From: CAIQPV01 sp963719855
GTDB lineage: Bacteria > Pseudomonadota > Gammaproteobacteria > Burkholderiales > Gallionellaceae
Direction: 5' to 3'
Assembly: GCA_963719855.1 (NCBI GenBank)
Contig: CAVRDK010000001.1
Span: 682,001-746,000 of the forward strand
Length of the DNA stretch: 64,000 nt
Shown: positions 1-7,146 of the stretch, in pieces
Layout of the letters: every line of letters starts with the position of its first letter
Numbering within the stretch: the stretch's first letter is position 1
Program-made: the position numbers and the translations under genes
The notes under the pieces: generated by a model
The model's database searches: none
What the model was told of the DNA's origin: nothing
What the model saw: the letters and a program-made list of their open reading frames with translations, nothing else

Positions 1-212
1 GGTGTCTGCGGGGCTTCCTTGTCGGCGATGCGACTCAACTCGGCGCGAAAGGCATCGAGTTTTGCCAGTCGTTCTTCGTTGGGAAAATCACCCTCGTCGG
101 CGAAATCGTCGGCTTGGCGAGCGAAGTTATAAATTATTTCAACCGGTCGCCGCAGGTGCCTGGGCAGCAGGATGGAAGCGACCGGGAAATTTTCGTAATG
201 GTCAACAGCCAT
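1..212 (-). CDS. hpnC: Hydroxysqualene/presqualene synthase HpnC (5' part only; 3' end lies outside the window)
   Basis: The minus strand from the ATG at 212 translates to a protein beginning MAVDHYENFPVAS, then LLPRHLRRPVE and a DDFADEG segment. This is the N-terminal pattern of the squalene/phytoene synthase family, with the first Asp-rich DDxxDE substrate/Mg site. The VDHYENFPVAS opening is characteristic of HpnC, which acts on presqualene diphosphate on the way to squalene and hopanoids. Only about 70 residues are present. The ATG shares one base with the prmB stop (TGATG, 210-214), so translation is probably coupled and the gene belongs to the dapE-prmB transcript. HpnD/HpnE would be expected beyond the window. 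The call rests on recognition of the N-terminus only. Confidence 0.75.
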   Translation of the reverse strand, partial: MAVDHYENFPVASILLPRHLRRPVEIIYNFARQADDFADEGDFPNEERLAKLDAFRAELSRIADKEAPQT

Positions 213-1117
213 CAGAGCAGGTCGTTGCGATGTAGCATGAATACGAACTGATCACCCGCAGTCACATCCAGCCAGGTAAACGGCAGATCGGGGAAAGCGG
301 CTTCCAGTGCGTCGCGGTTGTGGCCGATCTCAACGATCAGTATGCCGTTCTCGGTGAGATGCTTTGCGGCATGCTTGAGGATATCGCGAGTAGCATCCAG
401 TCCGTCATGTCCGCTGCCGAGAGCCAGTTTCGGTTCGTGGCGGTATTCCTGCGGCAGAGCCGCGACCGATTCGGCATCCACGTAGGGCGGGTTGCTGATG
501 ATGAGATCGTATTGTCTGCCTTTGATGCTAGCGAATAGATCGGATGCGATGGGATGCACGCGGTCTTGCAGTCCGTAGTCTGCAATATTGCGGTAGGCCA
601 CTGTCAATGCCTCCGAGGAAATGTCCACCGCATCGACCTCGGCATAGGGGAAAGCATGCGCGGCGATGATGGCAAGACAGCCGCTGCCGGTGCACATATC
701 TAGCACGCTGTTGATGGCTCCCGGATCGGCTATCCATGGGCTGAGTTGTTCACGCAACAATTCGGAGATGAAGGAGCGTGGCACGATGACGCGCTCGTCC
801 ACGTAGAAGCGGAAATCGCCCAACCATGCCTCGTGCGTAAGGTAGGCGGCGGGCAGCCGAGTTTCCACACGCTGGTTGAGCAGGGTGAGCAGCGCATTCT
901 TTTCGTGCGGAATGAGACGCGCATCCAGGAACGGTTCCAGCGTATCCAGCGGCAGGTGCAGGGTGTGCAGGATGAGGTAGACCGCTTCATCGTAGGCACC
1001 GGCGGAGCCATGACCGAAGCTGAGCTGCGCTTCGTTGAATGCACTTACCGTGAAGCGCAGCCAGTCGCGCAACGTGTATAGCTCACCAGTGTCACCGAAA
1101 TTGTGCAATGCGCTCAT
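212..1117 (-). CDS. prmB: Ribosomal protein L3 N5-glutamine methyltransferase
   Basis: 301-residue class I SAM-dependent methyltransferase of the HemK/PrmB family. From the chosen start, the SAM-binding motif DMCTGSGCLA is at about 140-149 and the catalytic NPPY at about 209-212. The N-terminal helical region is PrmB-like and not PrmC-like. It is expected to methylate a glutamine of ribosomal protein uL3 in the cytoplasm. The reading frame continues upstream to 1195, but the ATG at 1117 overlaps the dapE stop as ATGA and has a GGTGGAG ribosome site in the end of dapE, so this start is preferred. The stop overlaps the hpnC start, giving a compact dapE-prmB-hpnC order. Confidence 0.92.
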   Translation of the reverse strand: MSALHNFGDTGELYTLRDWLRFTVSAFNEAQLSFGHGSAGAYDEAVYLILHTLHLPLDTLEPFLDARLIPHEKNALLTLLNQRVETRLPAAYLTHEAWLGDFRFYVDERVIVPRSFISELLREQLSPWIADPGAINSVLDMCTGSGCLAIIAAHAFPYAEVDAVDISSEALTVAYRNIADYGLQDRVHPIASDLFASIKGRQYDLIISNPPYVDAESVAALPQEYRHEPKLALGSGHDGLDATRDILKHAAKHLTENGILIVEIGHNRDALEAAFPDLPFTWLDVTAGDQFVFMLHRNDLL

Positions 1118-2250
1118 GCTTTCTCCACCAAGAGGTTTTCCAGCGTCAGACGATAGATTTCCGACAACGCATCCAGATCGGCGATCGACACGCATTCGTC
1201 GATTTTATGAATAGTGGCGTTGAGCGGGCCGACTTCTATCACCTGTGGACAGATGTCGGCGATGAAGCGACCGTCCGAAGTGCCGCCGCTGGTGGAGAGT
1301 TCGGTTTCGAATCCTGCCACCTGTTTGATGGCGGCACCTACCGCATCCACCAAGTTGCCGCGCGGGGTAAGGTAAGGCTTGCCGGATAGTTCCCACTTCA
1401 AGTCATATTCCAGTTTGTGGCGGTCAAGAATTTCATGCACACGGGATTGCAGCCCATCCACGGTGCTGGCAGTGGAAAAACGGAAGTTGAACATGATCTC
1501 CACCGTGCCCGGAACCACGTTTGCCGCGCCGGTGCCGCCGTGGATGTTGGAGATTTGCCATGATGTGTGCGGAAAATATTCGTTGCCGTTGTCCCATACC
1601 GTCGCGGCCAGTTCAGCGATGGCGGGAGCTGCCATGTGGATAGGGTTTTTTACCAGATGCGGGTAGGCGATATGGCCCTGCATCCCCTTCACGGTAAGTG
1701 TGCCGGACAGCGAGCCGCGCCGCCCGTTCTTGATGGTGTCGCCGGTCTTGCTGACCGAAGTCGGCTCGCCGACGATGCAGTAGTCCAGTTTCTCGCCGCG
1801 CGCTTGCAGCGCCTCCACTACGCGCACAGTGCCGTCTACCGCAATACCTTCTTCGTCGGAAGTTAGCAGCAGCGCAATAGAGCCGTTGTGAATGGGATGA
1901 GCGGCAACAAATTTTTCTATGGCGGTGACGAAAGCAGCCAGCGAGCCTTTCATGTCGGACGCACCGCGCCCATACAGCATGCCATCGCGTACGGTTGGGG
2001 TGAATGGGTCGCTGTGCCATTTATCCACCGGGCCAGTCGGCACCACATCGGTGTGGCCCGCAAAACAAACCACCGGGCCGCTGTTGCCGCGTCGTGCCCA
2101 CAGGTTGTCCACGTCTCCGCAGCGCATCATTTCCAATTTAAACCCTAGCGGCTCCAGACGAGTGCCAATGAGATGGAGACAGCCTTCATCATGCGGCGTG
2201 AGTGAACGGCGGGAGATGAGTTGTTGGGCGAGTTCTAATGTATTACTCAT
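1114..2250 (-). CDS. dapE: Succinyl-diaminopimelate desuccinylase
   Basis: 378 residues, normal length for DapE. It is an M20-family di-zinc hydrolase that converts N-succinyl-LL-diaminopimelate to LL-diaminopimelate and succinate in the lysine/peptidoglycan pathway. Metal-site motifs are visible: GHTDVVP (H66, D68), the bridging Asp in GRGASDMKG (about D99) and the SDEEG catalytic glutamates near 130-135. The ATG start at 2250 lies 10 bases after the stop of the truncated arsC-like frame. The 3' end overlaps prmB. It sits in one minus-strand run with dapD and dapC, so three succinylase-branch genes are clustered here, separated by pilU and a gene remnant. Confidence 0.97.
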   Translation of the reverse strand: MSNTLELAQQLISRRSLTPHDEGCLHLIGTRLEPLGFKLEMMRCGDVDNLWARRGNSGPVVCFAGHTDVVPTGPVDKWHSDPFTPTVRDGMLYGRGASDMKGSLAAFVTAIEKFVAAHPIHNGSIALLLTSDEEGIAVDGTVRVVEALQARGEKLDYCIVGEPTSVSKTGDTIKNGRRGSLSGTLTVKGMQGHIAYPHLVKNPIHMAAPAIAELAATVWDNGNEYFPHTSWQISNIHGGTGAANVVPGTVEIMFNFRFSTASTVDGLQSRVHEILDRHKLEYDLKWELSGKPYLTPRGNLVDAVGAAIKQVAGFETELSTSGGTSDGRFIADICPQVIEVGPLNATIHKIDECVSIADLDALSEIYRLTLENLLVEKA

Positions 2251-2260
2251 GTTGTGTAGC

Positions 2261-2371
2261 TCATAATTTCAGGTTTTTGTAATCGTGGAACTCGCAGGCT
2301 ACGCTATGCGCTTCAAGCCAAGTGCGCGCCTTCTTTGCCGTGTTGCAGTTCAGAATGCCGTACAGATTCAT
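2261..2371 (-). pseudogene. Truncated ArsC/Spx-family (YffB-like) reductase, 36 codons
   Basis: A short minus-strand frame starts at an ATG that overlaps the pilU stop (ATGA, 2368-2371). It reads MNLYGILNCNTAKKARTW and continues to a FHDYKNLKL ending. This matches the N-terminal third of the ArsC/Spx/YffB thioredoxin-fold family, which has the CxT-KKAR active-site region and a following FHDYK beta strand. The family is normally about 115 residues. Here TGA follows at residue 37 and dapE starts 10 bases later, so the C-terminal two thirds are missing and no continuation is seen in another frame. In related genomes an arsC-like gene often precedes dapE (from memory). Most likely this is a deletion remnant whose start is still coupled to pilU. 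Confidence 0.7.
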
Positions 2372-3537
2372 GACTGTGGATTAGCCTCATCAAGATGGAG
2401 CGTGATGCCATCAAAATCGGCTGCACCTGATTTTGCTGCAGATTGCATCTCGTCAGGGGTAAATGCCTTCATTTTTGAAGTTTGCGAGTAATCGACCAGT
2501 GTGGCCAGATTGCTGGCGGAATCTGCGTTACGCATGGCTTCTTCCTTGGTGATTCGCCCACTCTTGAATAGTTTGTACAGTGCTTGTTCAAAGGTTTGCG
2601 AACCAGCCGACACACTCTGCCCGATGGCATCACGGATTTTATCGATCTCGTCGTTTTTGATAAGGTCGGCGATGAGCGAGGTGTTGAGCAGGATTTCCAC
2701 CGCAGGGATCTGCTTGCCATCCGTGTTGCGCACCAGGCGTTGCGAAATGACCGCGCGCAAACACATGGATACATCGGAAAGCACTGCCTGCCGCGCGTCG
2801 TAAGGGAAAAAATTAATGATACGATTCAACGCATGGTAGCTGTTGTTGGCATGCAGTGTGGACAGGCACAGGTGACCGGTCTGTGCGAAGATCAGCGCAT
2901 GCTTGAGGGTTTCGCGGTCGCGAATTTCACCTATCATCAGCACGTCCGGCGCCTCGCGCATGGCACTGGTCAGGGCATTTTCGTAGGACGATGTGTCGGA
3001 ACCGATTTCACGTTGGTTTACGATGGATTTTTCGTGTGTGAACAAATATTCGATTGGGTCTTCAATGGTCAGGATATGGCCACTGCTGGTGGTGTTGCGA
3101 TGCTCGATCATGGATGCCAAGGTAGTGGACTTGCCCGATCCTGTAGCGCCTACCATCAGCACCAAGCCGCGTTTTTCCATGATAAGGTTTTTTAGCGCGG
3201 CTGGCAGATTCAATTCTTCCACGTTCTGAATCTTGCCTCTGACGTAACGGATGACAATGGCGATATCGCCACGCTGGCGGAAGACGTTGACGCGGAAGTT
3301 GCCAACGCCATTATTGCGATGGGAGAAATTCATCTCCATATTTGTTTCAAAATATGCGATCTGCTCCGGCGTCATCAGCTCATAGGCGATGCGCTTAATG
3401 GTTGTCGCATCCAGCGCTTGCGCGTTCACCGGCACAGACACGCCGTCTATTTTGATGTTGATGGGCGCACCCACGGAGAGAAACAGGTCGGAGGCCAGCT
3501 TGTCGGCAGCGAGTTGTAGAAGTGGCGTGATGATCAT
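2368..3537 (-). CDS. pilU: Type IV pilus retraction ATPase PilU
   Basis: 389-residue hexameric secretion-type ATPase of the PilT/PilU branch. Walker A GATGSGKST is at about 130-138. The Asp-box/Walker B region APDVLMIGEIRD is near 200, followed by the His-box segment LSTLHANN. The N-terminal PAS-like domain (ASDLFLSVGAP) and the long C-terminal tail fit PilU better than PilT. It should act at the inner-membrane base of type IV pili as accessory retraction motor. pilT is not in the window, although pilT and pilU are often adjacent. It starts at the ATG at 3537, and its stop overlaps the start of the truncated arsC-like frame. Confidence 0.88.
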   Translation of the reverse strand: MIITPLLQLAADKLASDLFLSVGAPINIKIDGVSVPVNAQALDATTIKRIAYELMTPEQIAYFETNMEMNFSHRNNGVGNFRVNVFRQRGDIAIVIRYVRGKIQNVEELNLPAALKNLIMEKRGLVLMVGATGSGKSTTLASMIEHRNTTSSGHILTIEDPIEYLFTHEKSIVNQREIGSDTSSYENALTSAMREAPDVLMIGEIRDRETLKHALIFAQTGHLCLSTLHANNSYHALNRIINFFPYDARQAVLSDVSMCLRAVISQRLVRNTDGKQIPAVEILLNTSLIADLIKNDEIDKIRDAIGQSVSAGSQTFEQALYKLFKSGRITKEEAMRNADSASNLATLVDYSQTSKMKAFTPDEMQSAAKSGAADFDGITLHLDEANPQS

Positions 3538-3561
3538 GTGGTTTTCCTCAAAACAGTTATG

Positions 3562-3640
3562 AGACGTAAGAGGTAAGTTAAAACGAAACCCGCGTAGCGG
3601 ACAACGCCAACTAACAACTTACGTCTAATAACTTACGTCT
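3562..3640. repeat. Short direct/inverted repeats between dapD and pilU
   Basis: AACTTACGTCT occurs twice in direct orientation (3616-3626 and 3630-3640). An inverted partner, AGACGTAAG, is at 3562-3570, followed by a GGTAAGTT half. The arms could form a hairpin in the dapD-pilU spacer. Function is unknown; it could act as a transcript-processing or attenuation hairpin. Confidence 0.5.
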
Positions 3641-3644
3641 GCAT

Positions 3645-4466
3645 TTAGATTCCACGTAACAACTCATTGATACCAACCTTGCCGCGCGTCTTTTCATCCA
3701 CTTTTTTCACGATCACCGCGCAGTACAAGCTGTAGCTACCATCCTTGGATGGCAGGTTGCCGCTGACTACCACCGAGCCTGCCGGAACGCGTCCATAGCT
3801 TACCTCGCCGGTTTCGCGGTCGTAAATTTTTGTACTCTGGCCGATGAACACGCCCATCGAAATCACCGAGCCTTCTTCCACGATCACGCCTTCGACGACT
3901 TCCGAGCGAGCTCCTATAAAGCAATTGTCCTCGATAATGGTGGGGTTGGCCTGCACCGGCTCCAGCACGCCGCCGATGCCGACGCCGCCGCTCAAATGCA
4001 CGTTCTTGCCAATCTGTGCGCAAGAGCCGACTGTGGCCCAGGTGTCCACCATGGCACCCTCATCCACATAAGCGCCGATGTTGACATAAGAGGGCATCAG
4101 CACCACGTTTTTGGCGATGAATGCCCCCTTGCGCGCCGATGCAGGTGGCACTACGCGGAAGCCGCCATCACGGAATTCTTTTGAGTTGTAGTCGGCAAAT
4201 TTGGATTGTACTTTGTCGTAATAATTGGTGAAGCCGCCCTTGATGAAAGAATTGTCTTCCATCCGGAATGACAGCAGCACTGCCTTTTTGATCCATTGGT
4301 GAGTGACCCACTGACCGTCGATTTTCTCCGCCACGCGCAGCTTGCCTTGATCAAGATGTTCGATGACGGTGGTGACGGCTTCTTTCAGTTTGGCATCCAC
4401 GGTGCGCGGTGTGATGTCGGCACGGCGTTCAAAGGCGGGGTCGATGATGGCTTGCAATTGTTCCAT
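3645..4466 (-). CDS. dapD: 2,3,4,5-tetrahydropyridine-2,6-dicarboxylate N-succinyltransferase
   Basis: 273 residues, the standard length. It is a left-handed beta-helix acyltransferase that succinylates tetrahydrodipicolinate with succinyl-CoA, the committed step of the succinylase lysine/DAP branch. The hexapeptide-repeat core is obvious in the middle (VLMPSYVNIGAYVDEG, then GSCAQIGKNVHLSGGVGIGG and the FIGARSEVVEG region). The N-terminal helical domain begins MEQLQAIIDPAFERR as in DapD orthologues. It lies between dapC upstream and pilU downstream on the same strand. A palindromic repeat separates it from dapC, so separate transcription is possible. Confidence 0.97.
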   Translation of the reverse strand: MEQLQAIIDPAFERRADITPRTVDAKLKEAVTTVIEHLDQGKLRVAEKIDGQWVTHQWIKKAVLLSFRMEDNSFIKGGFTNYYDKVQSKFADYNSKEFRDGGFRVVPPASARKGAFIAKNVVLMPSYVNIGAYVDEGAMVDTWATVGSCAQIGKNVHLSGGVGIGGVLEPVQANPTIIEDNCFIGARSEVVEGVIVEEGSVISMGVFIGQSTKIYDRETGEVSYGRVPAGSVVVSGNLPSKDGSYSLYCAVIVKKVDEKTRGKVGINELLRGI

Positions 4467-4499
4467 GTTTTATTTCCTGTCTATGAAAATTGTTTGCTG

Positions 4500-4570
4500 G
4501 TAGGGGCGTATGGCAATACGCCCTAACGTCGTTGCAGCAATGGCGAGGGCGTATTGCCATACGCCCCTAC
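4500..4570. repeat. Perfect 25-bp inverted repeat overlapping the 3' end of dapC
   Basis: The 25-base arms at 4500-4524 and 4546-4570 are exact reverse complements, separated by 21 bases. Each contains GGGGCGTATGGCAATACGCC. The left end starts GTAGGGGCG, a sequence style common in dispersed bacterial palindromes. The element covers the last codons and the TAG stop (4523-4525) of dapC, so it forms the C-terminus of that protein. It may also serve as a 3' transcript hairpin between dapC and dapD. Confidence 0.85.
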
Positions 4571-5743
4571 GTATTCTGCGATGCGTTGTGCTGCTTCCAC
4601 TGTTTCACCCAGTTCTGCCACCAGCGCGATGCGCACAAAATTTTCGCCGGGATTTACGCCACGCGCTTCACGCGCGAGGAAGCTGCCCGGCAACACGCTT
4701 ACATTATAGTCGCGATAAAGATGTTGCGCGAAAACGGTGTCAGCCACCGGCACGCGCAGCCACAGGTAAAAGCTGGCATCCGGCAGGGTGACCGGCAGCA
4801 CCGGCTTGAGGGTTTTGACCACGCGGGAAAATTTTTCCGCATACAGGCGGCGGTTCTCGGCGACGTGTGCTTCATCCTGCCAAGCGGCGGCGCTGGCGGC
4901 CTGAATCACTGGATTCATGGCGCAGCCGTGGTAGGTGCGGTACAGCGCGAATTTCTCCAGCACTTTAGCATTGCCCGCCACGAAGCCGGAGCGCATGCCC
5001 GGCACGTTGGAGCGTTTGGACAGGCTGGAGAACATCACCAGATTTTTGTAATCGCCGCGCCCCAGTTGCTGGGCGGCTTGCAGCGCGCCAAGCGGCGGGG
5101 TGTCGAAATAAATCTCCGAATAGCACTCGTCCGAGGCGATAACAAAGTCATAGCGGTCGGACATCTCGAACAGGGTTTTCCATTCCTCCAGTGGCATCAC
5201 ATGGCCGTTTGGATTGCCCGGCGAACAGACATAAATGAGCTGGGTGCGCTGCCATACCTCGTCCGGCAGTTGTGAAAAATTCAATGCGTAATTGTCTTCC
5301 GGCAGCGTGTTGAGAAAGTGCGGCGTGGCTCCAGCCAGCAGCGCCGCCCCTTCATAAATCTGGTAGAACGGGTTAGGGCAGGCCACTACAGGCGCACTAC
5401 GCGCTCGGTCAATCACGGCCTGGGCAAAGGCGAACAGCGCCTCGCGGCTGCCGTTCACCGGCAACACTTGCGTTTTTGCATTCAGCGCAGGAATACCATA
5501 GCGGCGTTGCAGCCAGTCGGCGATGCTGCCGCGCAACGCTTCGCTGCCTGCGGTTGTAGGATAATTCGCCAGACCGCCGAGATTGGCGGCGAGCGCGTCC
5601 TTGATGAATTGTGGCGTGGCGTGCTTGGGTTCGCCGATGTGCAAGCTGATCGCGCGGTACGCAGAATTCTGCGTCACTTGGCCGAACAGCGCGGCGAGTT
5701 TCTGGAATGGGTAGGGTTGTAAACGGTCTAGGTCTGAATTCAT
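4523..5743 (-). CDS. dapC: N-succinyldiaminopimelate aminotransferase
   Basis: 406-residue class I/II PLP-dependent aminotransferase. It matches the proteobacterial DapC type and should transaminate N-succinyl-2-amino-6-ketopimelate with glutamate. Visible features are the N-terminal LHIGEPKHATPQFI, the cofactor segment VNGSREALFAFAQ, CSPGNPNGHVM, the Asp/Tyr pair in ASDECYSEIYFD and the PLP lysine in SLSKRSNVPGMRSGF. The last ~16 residues (VGAYGNTPSPLLQRR) are encoded by the palindromic repeat at 4500-4570, so the native tail has probably been replaced. The ATG start at 5743 gives the family-typical N-terminus. It is the first gene of the minus-strand dap run. Confidence 0.93.
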   Translation of the reverse strand: MNSDLDRLQPYPFQKLAALFGQVTQNSAYRAISLHIGEPKHATPQFIKDALAANLGGLANYPTTAGSEALRGSIADWLQRRYGIPALNAKTQVLPVNGSREALFAFAQAVIDRARSAPVVACPNPFYQIYEGAALLAGATPHFLNTLPEDNYALNFSQLPDEVWQRTQLIYVCSPGNPNGHVMPLEEWKTLFEMSDRYDFVIASDECYSEIYFDTPPLGALQAAQQLGRGDYKNLVMFSSLSKRSNVPGMRSGFVAGNAKVLEKFALYRTYHGCAMNPVIQAASAAAWQDEAHVAENRRLYAEKFSRVVKTLKPVLPVTLPDASFYLWLRVPVADTVFAQHLYRDYNVSVLPGSFLAREARGVNPGENFVRIALVAELGETVEAAQRIAEYVGAYGNTPSPLLQRR

Positions 5744-6055
5744 TTTTTCATTACGGTTTCCGGATTAACCTGATTATAAAGGCGCAACCAGTGGTATCAA
5801 AACAAAAAGTTTTATTGGTAAGCGGCCTGTTATGGGTAATAGCTCGCCTCGTGGGTTTTAAGGCTATAGAGTTTGACGGGCTGAAGGTATAGGACAAACA
5901 CCGATGAATTTTTACAAGATTTTCTTAATGCCTATCAGGCAAAGCACCGATGGTTTAAAAGCTGCTGTGTCGTCAAAATCGCCCCGCAATAATTGTTGGC
6001 AGTTAGCCGTGCGCGCAGAAATACATTTCCCCCAAAAACACAATGGAGGTTCATA
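5744..6055. other. Intergenic region with no recognisable gene
   Basis: About 310 bases lie between the divergent dapC and DUF1540/SPFH genes. Short frames on both strands have no recognisable similarity and no good ribosome site. Promoters for both flanking genes must lie here, but no convincing -35/-10 pair stands out. Confidence 0.5.
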
Positions 6056-6220
6056 ATGTTACAGACAAATAAAATGCTTGGCGTTTCAGAATGTGTTATT
6101 GCCGAATGCGCTTACTACTCAAACAAGGCTTGCCATGCCATAGCCTTTAACAATAGGTGATGGCTCCGTCTCATGTGCGACACCTTTTTTAAGGGTACCT
6201 CTATCACAAAGGAGCAATGA
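6056..6220 (+). pseudogene. Small DUF1540-like cysteine protein, broken by an in-frame stop
   Basis: A strong ribosome site (TGGAGG) precedes the ATG at 6056. The frame encodes VSECVIAECAYYSNKAC and HAIAF, then a TGA at 6158-6160. The same frame continues after the stop with MCDTFFKGTSITKEQ and ends at TGA 6218-6220. Three cysteines followed by a CxTF ending is the pattern of the short DUF1540 metal-binding-like domain. Between the two parts the +1 frame reads TIGDGSVS, which fits the family, so two compensating indels (one near 6149, one near 6172) would restore one ~55-residue protein. The terminal TGA overlaps the ATG at 6217, suggesting ancestral coupling to the SPFH gene. Confidence 0.55.
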
Positions 6221-6222
6221 AC

Positions 6223-7101
6223 ATGAATCCCATCACATCATTTCTGGTTGCCGCATGTGTTCTCGCTGGGCTCGCCATTGGCCAAGAGGGGAATAGCTAC
6301 CTTGCAATCGCGTTCTTTGGTTTAGCAGTAATCATCGCCTTTTCACTGAAGATGGCCAATGCTTGGCAGAAGTTCGTCATCCTGAGGATGGGAAAGCTGC
6401 AAAGCGTCAAGGGAGCTGGTTTGTTCATCATTATTCCGGTCATCGATATTGTGATTGCGGTCATCGACGAACGTATTCAGACTACAGCCTTCAACGCCGA
6501 ACAGGCGCTCACCAAAGACACCGTTCCGGTCAACGTTGATGCGATCATTTTCTGGCACGTGCATGATGCCGAAAAAGCAGCGTTAGCCATTACCAATTAC
6601 CGTGAAGCCATCGACCGGGTTGCGCAAACCACGCTGCGCGAGATGATAGGTTCTTCGATGTTGGCTGCCCTGTTGTCTGACCGCAAGGAGTCTGACGAAC
6701 ATTTAAAGGATGAAATCGGTAAAAAAACTGCCCCATGGGGCATATCGGTGAGTTCGGTGGAGATTCGTGACGTTGCTATTCCGGAGGCATTGCAGGATGC
6801 CATGTCTCGTCAGGCTCAGGCAGAGCGCGAGAAACAGGCACGGGTAATCCTCGGCTCTGCCGAAGCCGCAATCGCCGGGAAATTTGTCGAGGCCGCCGAT
6901 ATTTACGCAGGCCATCCCGCCGCACTCCAGCTTCGAGCCATGAACATCATTTACGAGGCCACAAAGGAACGCGGAGCCACGATCCTGATTCCAAGTTCGA
7001 TGGTCGATAGCCTGAATCCTTCCGTAACGAGTTTGGCGCTTGCGCTCGCAACTAAAGATATACATGATCCCGAAGCTACCCAGCCTAAGGCCGTGACCTG
7101 A
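6223..7101 (+). CDS. SPFH/band-7 (stomatin-like, slipin) membrane protein
   Basis: 292 residues. Two hydrophobic stretches at about 1-45 are followed by an SPFH domain of slipin type (RMGKLQSVKGAGLFIIIPVID, the TVPVNVDAIIFWHV strand, and the ISVSSVEIRDVAIPEALQDAM helix with a charged QAEREKQARV coiled segment). Such proteins form oligomeric membrane microdomains and often influence proteases or channels. The ATG at 6223 is 8 bases after AAGGAG (6209-6214) and is preferred over the ATG at 6217, which overlaps the DUF1540 stop. No NfeD-type partner gene is adjacent. The ORF ends 45 bases before the 3' end of the convergent helicase gene. Confidence 0.85.
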   Translation: MNPITSFLVAACVLAGLAIGQEGNSYLAIAFFGLAVIIAFSLKMANAWQKFVILRMGKLQSVKGAGLFIIIPVIDIVIAVIDERIQTTAFNAEQALTKDTVPVNVDAIIFWHVHDAEKAALAITNYREAIDRVAQTTLREMIGSSMLAALLSDRKESDEHLKDEIGKKTAPWGISVSSVEIRDVAIPEALQDAMSRQAQAEREKQARVILGSAEAAIAGKFVEAADIYAGHPAALQLRAMNIIYEATKERGATILIPSSMVDSLNPSVTSLALALATKDIHDPEATQPKAVT

Positions 7102-7146
7102 TCGCCTTGGCAAGAAGAAGGCGGCATCAAATGGCTGAAGCAGTCC

